From Bacteroidia bacterium (GTDB lineage: Bacteria > Bacteroidota > Bacteroidia > Bacteroidales > BM520), in contig RZYD01000055.1 in the NCBI GenBank assembly GCA_009930445.1, forward strand, positions 1 through 10,969: a stretch of DNA of 10,969 bases. Direction: 5' to 3'. Both the position numbers and the translations under genes were made by a program. Each line of letters opens with the position of its first letter. Position 1 is the first letter of the stretch. Of the stretch, positions 5,663 through 10,969 are shown piece after piece. The notes under the pieces are model-generated. The model had not been told where the DNA came from. It searched no databases and was given only the letters and a program-made list of their open reading frames with translations.

Positions 5663-8416
5663 TTATTTTCGATGGAAGATAATTGTATTAATGCTATAGG
5701 GCGCTATTTTTGTTTTTAATTTCAAACGAACCGCTGCATGGCTCTCCACCGGAACAAGGGCATCCTCATTCATAGCTGCCGTACTAAAACCGGAAAAACT
5801 AAACATGGGTTCCAGAATAGCATGATTCTCAGTACCTTCCGGGTCAAAAATACGCATAACCACATCTTCGGAATTTGCGGATTTTTTAAGGCAGGAAATC
5901 TCCAGTTGCTTATTTCGCAAAGTAAAAAATGATACCTCACCGGGTAACATTCCCAGGTTTTCGACAGGAGCAGAAACAGCCAGTACAGGAGAATTCTGCG
6001 CAAATCCCTGCGCAATCAGGTTCCGATCACCAGCATACGACGAAGTTAGTGAAATACTACATCGCATGGCATTATCCGGTGTTTTCTTGCCTGATAACGG
6101 CAGTACAAAGTGCAGCGCACATTGCTTATTTTCGTTTCCCTGATCTCCAATCAATACATGGGTAAGATCACCGGAAAACAACAAACTTGCACTGCCATTA
6201 TGCGTCAACACCCACCCTGAAGTCACAATTTCATCGCTAACCGTATTTTTTTCATCTGCATATTCCAGTTCAGCACTTCCAAAAGTAGCTATTCCAAAGG
6301 GAACCTGATATTGTAGGGTGGGATGATTCATCCGGGGATGAAAAACAACCTGTAACGTACAATCGGTAAAATCGTAACCACCGGGAAAAGCCACACCCCA
6401 TGTGATCTTCTTTTCCTGATGAAACAGCGAAAGCGTAAGCTGAACATTGCCTGCAGGAGTTGAAAAATTTTTACACATTGAAGTACGAACCGGGCCATTA
6501 GTTTCTATACTCCATTCACCTTCAGCATTTTGACTCGTAAACAACACCTGCCCTGAATGATTGTCTTCCACTATAAAGAAAGCACCACCCTGATGATCAT
6601 CCGCTGCCAAAAGCATCGTTCCAAAACGCTTATCATACAGAGAAGTGATACCTCCGGAATACATTTTCAGCGCATAATATTCATTATCTAAATACCATTG
6701 GTTATCCTTTTTCTGTAAGGTAACAGCGGGAATAAGAGAATCGGGCACATCACCGGCTTTCATATAATATGTTTTTATCCCGATACCGGGAACCTGTGCA
6801 GCATTGAACTCCAGAAAGGATTCCTTCCCCGTGACAACTACCTGTGCCGGCGACTCATTACCTCTGGCATCCATTACTTTCCAGGGATCATCCTTTTCCG
6901 GCACCCTGAGCCCCTGAACCTGTCCCCGGGTACTTCCTGCTGCCGGAAACGGTACGGCCACGCATCCCGTAACCGAGTGAGCCGACGTATTTACTACGAT
7001 TACCGGTTTCCCAAAGGTTTCGGTTTTCACCAGCAGCGCAATATCCTGTGCACCTTTTTGCATCACAGAATCCGCAGCAGAACAGGCCGCAACAATACGG
7101 TCGTTTCCCCTACCCGGAATTGTGCTTAAAGCGGTACACTTATCCCAGGCAGCCAATAATTCTTTTTCAGGATAATGAGAAAAGCCCCCTTTCAACAATG
7201 CAGCAATCGTAGCCAGTTTCTCGGCTCCGAGTAAATAATTCACGGTTCTGCGGGCCTGCAGGATCGCTTCAAGGTCATTGGCATTCCGCTTTCCACGGAA
7301 GGGGAAAGTACTCCCCAGCAAAGATTCAGGATTTTCTATGCCCTGGCTGACCCGTGCCATGGCTGCTTCAGGAGTAGAAACTTTCATTTTCGGTAAACGA
7401 AGAAGTTGCAGTCCGGTTGAATCAGAATACCTATAGCGAAACGTTTTCCATTGTTCCATCATCGCATTGGCCAGATCAGGGGATCCTTCCGGTGATGGAA
7501 GGAAAAAAGTATGAATTTTCTCATCCACTCCCCGGCTATCGGCTTGTGTTACCATCCTTGAACTTATCTCCATAATCGCTTTTTCCGGGTCATTCATTCC
7601 GACAGAAAGAAACCGGTAACTGCCGGGCGACCAGGCAAAAACACAACTCAGGTCAGGGGCAAACCAGCGATAATAGCCTTCGCGCAAAGATTGGGTTATA
7701 AGATAGGAAATGGCTGACTTCTGCAGCAACTGAGGAAACTGAGTAAAAACTCCACGCCGGGAAAAATCAAAATAAACCGAACCATCGCGAAAACAACCAT
7801 TTTGTGTGGCCGGACGACTCAGTGCGCGTAGTGATGCCTCACCGGAAAAATATTCCCTCGGGATAAAAGCCGCCTCGTCGTCTGGTTGCCTAAAACCAAC
7901 CGGTAACAATACAATTTCGCCTGAACCGGCATAATGCCTTTGCAGGCGATGAAAAAGCGAAACAATTGCAGAATCAGCAATAACGGTTGTTTTGCAGCTC
8001 CATACTGCCCGGGCCGACAGAGAAGCAGAATGACAAAAAATAGCCCCCTCAGCCAAAACCCGTGTCATCGATTCCTCCATAATCCCGGGAATCACCAGAC
8101 TCTCCGGCGATACGAGCGATAAGATCAATGCCTGCCCTTTTATCGCACTAAACGAAGTAAGCAGTGGAAAACTTACTGTAGCATTGCTGCCATCGGAAGA
8201 AAAAACCGCATTCCCTGTTTCATTCCCCAGCCGCCAGGTAAACGACCGATTATGAAATTCATCGGGTGCAACCATACTTACATGGATGGACTGGGGCTCC
8301 TGCTTGACTATGGTAACAAGTTCAAAATCTGAATTATAGAATAATTGAGAAAATCCCGGAAAGGAAATCATCAGCAAAAAAAACAAACTCAGTACAAATT
8401 TAATTATTCGATTCAT
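5663..8416 (-). CDS. Exported GH38 alpha-mannosidase homologue, probably catalytically inactive
   Basis: A 917-residue protein with a signal peptide at about 1-23 (cleavage after GFS). GH38 features: SGEASLRAL (191-199); YFDF with D217 near the nucleophile position, then FTQFPQLL (224-231) and SAISYLI; YRWFAPD and FAWSPGSY (249-267), as in Bacteroidota GH38 enzymes; the helical middle domain with ARRTVNYLLGAEKLATIAALL (388-408) and YPEKELLAAW (415-424); and the C-terminal sandwich with DNEYYALKMYSGGITSLYDK (577-596). The N-terminal HxD zinc motif (HSHxD in relatives) should fall near 100-110, where SLVSPES is found. The HD(I/L)PGS-type motif of the middle domain is replaced by ALSTIPGRG (429-437). 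At least three zinc ligands therefore seem absent. It is 93 bases upstream of the PNGase F-like gene on the same strand. Homology is fairly sure; inactivity is inferred by eye. It may be a pseudoenzyme that binds glycans. Confidence 0.8.
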   Translation of the reverse strand: MNRIIKFVLSLFFLLMISFPGFSQLFYNSDFELVTIVKQEPQSIHVSMVAPDEFHNRSFTWRLGNETGNAVFSSDGSNATVSFPLLTSFSAIKGQALILSLVSPESLVIPGIMEESMTRVLAEGAIFCHSASLSARAVWSCKTTVIADSAIVSLFHRLQRHYAGSGEIVLLPVGFRQPDDEAAFIPREYFSGEASLRALSRPATQNGCFRDGSVYFDFSRRGVFTQFPQLLQKSAISYLITQSLREGYYRWFAPDLSCVFAWSPGSYRFLSVGMNDPEKAIMEISSRMVTQADSRGVDEKIHTFFLPSPEGSPDLANAMMEQWKTFRYRYSDSTGLQLLRLPKMKVSTPEAAMARVSQGIENPESLLGSTFPFRGKRNANDLEAILQARRTVNYLLGAEKLATIAALLKGGFSHYPEKELLAAWDKCTALSTIPGRGNDRIVAACSAADSVMQKGAQDIALLVKTETFGKPVIVVNTSAHSVTGCVAVPFPAAGSTRGQVQGLRVPEKDDPWKVMDARGNESPAQVVVTGKESFLEFNAAQVPGIGIKTYYMKAGDVPDSLIPAVTLQKKDNQWYLDNEYYALKMYSGGITSLYDKRFGTMLLAADDHQGGAFFIVEDNHSGQVLFTSQNAEGEWSIETNGPVRTSMCKNFSTPAGNVQLTLSLFHQEKKITWGVAFPGGYDFTDCTLQVVFHPRMNHPTLQYQVPFGIATFGSAELEYADEKNTVSDEIVTSGWVLTHNGSASLLFSGDLTHVLIGDQGNENKQCALHFVLPLSGKKTPDNAMRCSISLTSSYAGDRNLIAQGFAQNSPVLAVSAPVENLGMLPGEVSFFTLRNKQLEISCLKKSANSEDVVMRIFDPEGTENHAILEPMFSFSGFSTAAMNEDALVPVESHAAVRLKLKTKIAPYSINTIIFHRK

Positions 8417-8480
8417 ATACGCTGGTTTAGAAGGGGTGAAGATACAAAATTGCGCAGGAAAGAACGATAGGTTTTTTTTG

Positions 8481-8488
8481 TAGTTTTG
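8481..8488 (+). promoter_or_regulatory. Candidate -7 box for the sugar transferase gene
   Basis: TAGTTTTG fits TAnnTTTG perfectly, 20 bases before the TTG start. The nearest upstream TTG (8450-8452) is 28 bases away, longer than usual, and a T8G run directly precedes the box. The same 92-base divergent gap holds CAATTTTG on the minus strand (8452-8445), one mismatch from consensus, which may serve the GH38-like gene. Confidence 0.4.
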
Positions 8489-8508
8489 TTTGGATAAATT
8501 TTAAGAAA

Positions 8509-10053
8509 TTGAAAAAACAAGCCATACTTCACTTTTGTATTGATATTCTGATTGTTACAGGAAGTTTTCTTTTTATTATCTGGCTTTTCCCGGCTACCCG
8601 GCGTTTTTATCTGCCCGCTTATCAATATCCTTTTCTTGCATTTTTATTGATGTGGATGCTTTCGTCGTTATTATTCGGAAAATACAGAACTATGGCAGAG
8701 CGGGGAGTGATAAAAATGCTCGATATTATCCTCAGAGCCAATAGCACTATCCTGGCAGTTATCGTGAGTATGATCTATTTCTTCAATCGGTTTTCCTACT
8801 CCCGAAAGATTGTATTTGGCACTTTTATTCTGGCATCAATTCTTGAAATAATTTATGCCTATGTGATACACTTCAACCGAAAGCAAAGCAAAGAGACAGA
8901 CCTCCTGACCAGTATCCCGGTACTCTCAAGTGTAATTGACTACACGCACAAAGAACCACTGGAGCTGCCGGAGAGAAAACCCGTTTCTGAAAGCCAACAA
9001 GTACATCAGCTATTGGAAAAACGATACCTTAAAAGTATACCCGGCCTCTACCCATGGATTGAGAAAAGCCTTCCCCTGCATTCTATTTGCAAAGATGATA
9101 CGGTGGTGTTATACTCGCATCACATTTACAATATTGCCTTCTATGAATCCGAAACACTGGAATTTTTTATCAATTTATATGAAGTTAATGACCTGCGACA
9201 TGTGAATAACTACTTTCGTCGGGTTTGGCACAATCTAAAACCTGGAGGGTACTATCTGGTATGTGCAAAGACGAACGACGTTGTAAAGCAACAAATGAAA
9301 AATAAACTTCCCCCCGGAATTTCTGGCATCGCCTATCTGTTCCACTTTTTATTTCATCGGGTAATGCCAAAAATCCCCGGATTTTCGCAATTGTATTTTG
9401 GAATTACAAAAGGGAAAAACAGAGCCTTTAGTTTCACCGAAATTCTTGGCAGGCTTTATTACGCAGGTTTTTCTTCAGTTGCCCACGCCGTTATCGGCGA
9501 CAAACAATACTATCTGGTCATGAAAACAGGAAAACCTGTGGAAGGACAAACCCCCACCTACGGTCCGATCATCAAGCTAAACCGCGTTGGCAAAGAAGGA
9601 AAACCAATCAAAGTACTGAAAATGCGCACAATGCACCCTTATTCTGAATTTTTACAAGACTTTGTCTATCAACAAAACCATTTGCAGGAAGGAGGAAAAT
9701 TCAAAAACGACTTCCGGATAACAACTACCGGCAAAATACTGCGAAAATTATGGTTGGATGAAATCCCCATGGTAATCAATCTCATACGTGGCGACCTGAA
9801 GATTGTGGGGGTACGCCCTATCAGCCAGCATTATCTTAACCTGTATAGTCAGGAGCTACAACAACTGCGGAAAACGGAGAAACCAGGGCTAATCCCTCCG
9901 TTTTATGCCGATCTGCCAAAAACACTGGAAGAGATAGAAACTTCGGAACTGCGGTACCTTAAGGCCTGTAAACAAAAACGGATTATTACTGACCTGCGCT
10001 ATTTCTTCAAAGCCATGGGAAACATCCTGCTTAACAGGGCAAGAAGCGGATAA
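8509..10053 (+). CDS. Membrane phosphoglycosyltransferase (bacterial sugar transferase) with methyltransferase-like middle domain
   Basis: Likely transfers a sugar phosphate from a UDP-sugar to undecaprenyl phosphate, starting O-antigen, capsule or exopolysaccharide repeat units at the inner membrane. It has 514 residues. Four predicted membrane segments lie at about 5-27, 38-57, 73-93 and 100-120. Residues about 195-340 resemble a class I methyltransferase fold: NLYEVNDLRHVNNYF, then HNLKPGGYYLVCAKT (241-255); no GxGxG SAM motif is seen. The C-terminal catalytic domain (about 350-514) has RVGKEGKP, KMRTM (371-375), DFRITTTGKILRK (401-413), LDEIP with the Asp-Glu dyad D417-E418, and RGDLKIVGVRP (427-437), then KPGLIPPFY. 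The usual re-entrant helix just before the catalytic domain is not seen. The start is TTG: no in-frame ATG lies upstream, and the first ATG downstream (residue 48) would remove the first membrane segment. I recall similar 'sugar transferases' as common in Bacteroidota. Confidence 0.9.
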   Translation: MKKQAILHFCIDILIVTGSFLFIIWLFPATRRFYLPAYQYPFLAFLLMWMLSSLLFGKYRTMAERGVIKMLDIILRANSTILAVIVSMIYFFNRFSYSRKIVFGTFILASILEIIYAYVIHFNRKQSKETDLLTSIPVLSSVIDYTHKEPLELPERKPVSESQQVHQLLEKRYLKSIPGLYPWIEKSLPLHSICKDDTVVLYSHHIYNIAFYESETLEFFINLYEVNDLRHVNNYFRRVWHNLKPGGYYLVCAKTNDVVKQQMKNKLPPGISGIAYLFHFLFHRVMPKIPGFSQLYFGITKGKNRAFSFTEILGRLYYAGFSSVAHAVIGDKQYYLVMKTGKPVEGQTPTYGPIIKLNRVGKEGKPIKVLKMRTMHPYSEFLQDFVYQQNHLQEGGKFKNDFRITTTGKILRKLWLDEIPMVINLIRGDLKIVGVRPISQHYLNLYSQELQQLRKTEKPGLIPPFYADLPKTLEEIETSELRYLKACKQKRIITDLRYFFKAMGNILLNRARSG

Positions 10054-10138
10054 CACAAAAAAATGATTCCTACGCGCATAAAAGTCGCTGTATTACGTTA
10101 ATGTCAAAAGGGTATTCCGGAAAAAAAGTGTGTGAAAA

Positions 10139-10969
10139 GTGAAAAAAGGAATTCTTCTTCTGTTTTTATTACTGAATTTCGTTCTGAAAGGACAAACACC
10201 CATCCGCTCCGACTCAACATACTATGAGACCAAAATGGAGGACAGTCTACGGGCAGAACGAACAGAAAAAATGCTACCTGTTGTAGTATCCATCCGGGAT
10301 TCGCTGGAGGTATATTACTTTTTCATGGATGAATTTATTAATAATCAGCCCTATGCACACCAGGAAGACACGACCTTAATATCCGTCCAACAGCAGGATC
10401 CGGCGTTTTCGGGAAATAATTTTTATCAGACGTTGGGAAATGCCGGCCAGGCAACAAAGAACCTGGTCTATCGTCCGGAGGCACCGGATAAATTCCGTTT
10501 TGGTATGCGATCATTTTCACTGTATCGTACCACCCCGGAGAACCTACGATGGTTCCATACCTTCAAACCCTATTCAATTCTCGATTATTCACAGGGTCCG
10601 GCCGGTGATCGCAGGGAAGCACAGCTGAAGGTGGATCATGGTCAATACCTGGGCAAAAATCTGGGCGTTGGGACTAAACTTTATATCAACAACTCCCTGG
10701 GTGACTATGACCGTCAAAAGGCAGAGAACTATCAATTTGCCCTGAACTTTCACTACAAAAACCGATCGGAAAGATACGGTGCCATCGGTGCTTATATCTA
10801 CAATAAAACCCTGAGGTTCGACAACGGCGGTATTACCTACGACACCATTTTCCGGCAAAACCTCGAACCCAGCCGCAAACTTCTGGTCGTCAACCGGACG
10901 AATGCAGAGACAGAATTCCGCGATTCCTATTTTGTGTTATCCCAATTTTTTAATCTTTTACCTGAATCA
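10139..10969 (+). CDS. Putative outer-membrane porin (Porin_10-like), N-terminal part
   Basis: The first 277 codons, open to the window end; family members are about 600-700 residues. The signal peptide MKKGILLLFLLLNFVLKG is followed by Q19. A polar linker (about 20-110) precedes beta-barrel-like sequence. FRFGMRSFSLYRTTPENLRW (about 119-138), KPYSILDYSQGP, the segment with KNLGVGTKLYINNSLGDYDRQ and the later FDNGG match the pattern I recall for Bacteroidota 'putative porin' proteins (Pfam Porin_10). The GTG start is well fixed: an in-frame TGA lies 6 bases upstream, and MKK plus a hydrophobic core follow at once. The 85-base gap after the sugar transferase shows no terminator and no TAnnTTTG box, so the two genes may be co-transcribed. 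Substrate and true porin activity are unknown. Confidence 0.85.
   Translation, partial: MKKGILLLFLLLNFVLKGQTPIRSDSTYYETKMEDSLRAERTEKMLPVVVSIRDSLEVYYFFMDEFINNQPYAHQEDTTLISVQQQDPAFSGNNFYQTLGNAGQATKNLVYRPEAPDKFRFGMRSFSLYRTTPENLRWFHTFKPYSILDYSQGPAGDRREAQLKVDHGQYLGKNLGVGTKLYINNSLGDYDRQKAENYQFALNFHYKNRSERYGAIGAYIYNKTLRFDNGGITYDTIFRQNLEPSRKLLVVNRTNAETEFRDSYFVLSQFFNLLPES

Noticed and set aside
5663..8416. Calling the GH38-like gene a functional alpha-mannosidase
   Set aside because: The zinc-ligand motifs expected in both the N-terminal and middle domains are not present by eye, so the family is named but not the activity.
2894..8416. Polysaccharide utilisation locus
   Set aside because: There is no SusC/SusD pair, hybrid sensor or ECF sigma/anti-sigma pair in the window; two glycan-related genes alone are not enough.
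8509..10053. Annotating the middle of the sugar transferase as an active SAM methyltransferase
   Set aside because: Only the LKPGG-type segment is seen; the glycine-rich SAM loop and an acidic residue ending strand 2 are not recognisable.
10054..10138. Search for a promoter or terminator between the sugar transferase and the porin
   Set aside because: No TAnnTTTG box was found, and the only symmetry is a short TTCCGGAA palindrome before an A run, too small to call.

Overview
The window looks like chromosomal DNA of a Bacteroidota bacterium, probably Bacteroidales-like. The evidence is gene content (a DUF6588-type outer-membrane protein, a Porin_10-type putative porin, a PNGase F homologue, a Bacteroidota-style sugar transferase), the near absence of Shine-Dalgarno sites, and several intergenic boxes of the TAnnTTTG type used by Bacteroidota sigma factors. 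No RNA gene, insertion sequence, CRISPR array or phage gene was seen, and no gene-free stretch exceeds about 130 bases. Gene families were recognised by eye from the sequence; no database search was run.

Layout. Bases 1-8416 hold six genes on the minus strand. In transcription order they are: an exported GH38 (alpha-mannosidase family) homologue that seems to have lost its zinc site; an exported PNGase F (N-glycan amidase) homologue with a LamG domain inserted in its catalytic region; a DUF6588-like outer-membrane protein overlapping by one base a small lipoprotein of unknown function; ribulose-phosphate 3-epimerase (rpe); and, 5 bases on, the start of the M20 dipeptidase pepD, cut by the window edge. 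The best promoter (TTG-N20-TACTTTTG) lies before the DUF6588-like gene, so the block is probably several transcription units.

From 8509 two genes read divergently on the plus strand. One is a membrane phosphoglycosyltransferase with a methyltransferase-like middle domain (TTG start). The other is a putative porin (GTG start) that runs off the right edge.

How they may work together. Four of the eight genes encode proteins carrying an export signal at the start of the minus-strand block (GH38-like, PNGase F-like, DUF6588-like, lipoprotein), and the two plus-strand genes also concern the envelope. The PNGase F-like/GH38-like pair suggests handling of N-linked glycoproteins outside the cytoplasm, although the GH38 member looks catalytically dead. 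The DUF6588-like protein and the lipoprotein are translationally coupled and probably work as a pair. rpe (pentose phosphate pathway) and pepD (dipeptide turnover) are housekeeping neighbours. The most unusual items are the degenerate GH38, the split PNGase F and the phosphoglycosyltransferase without its usual re-entrant membrane helix.
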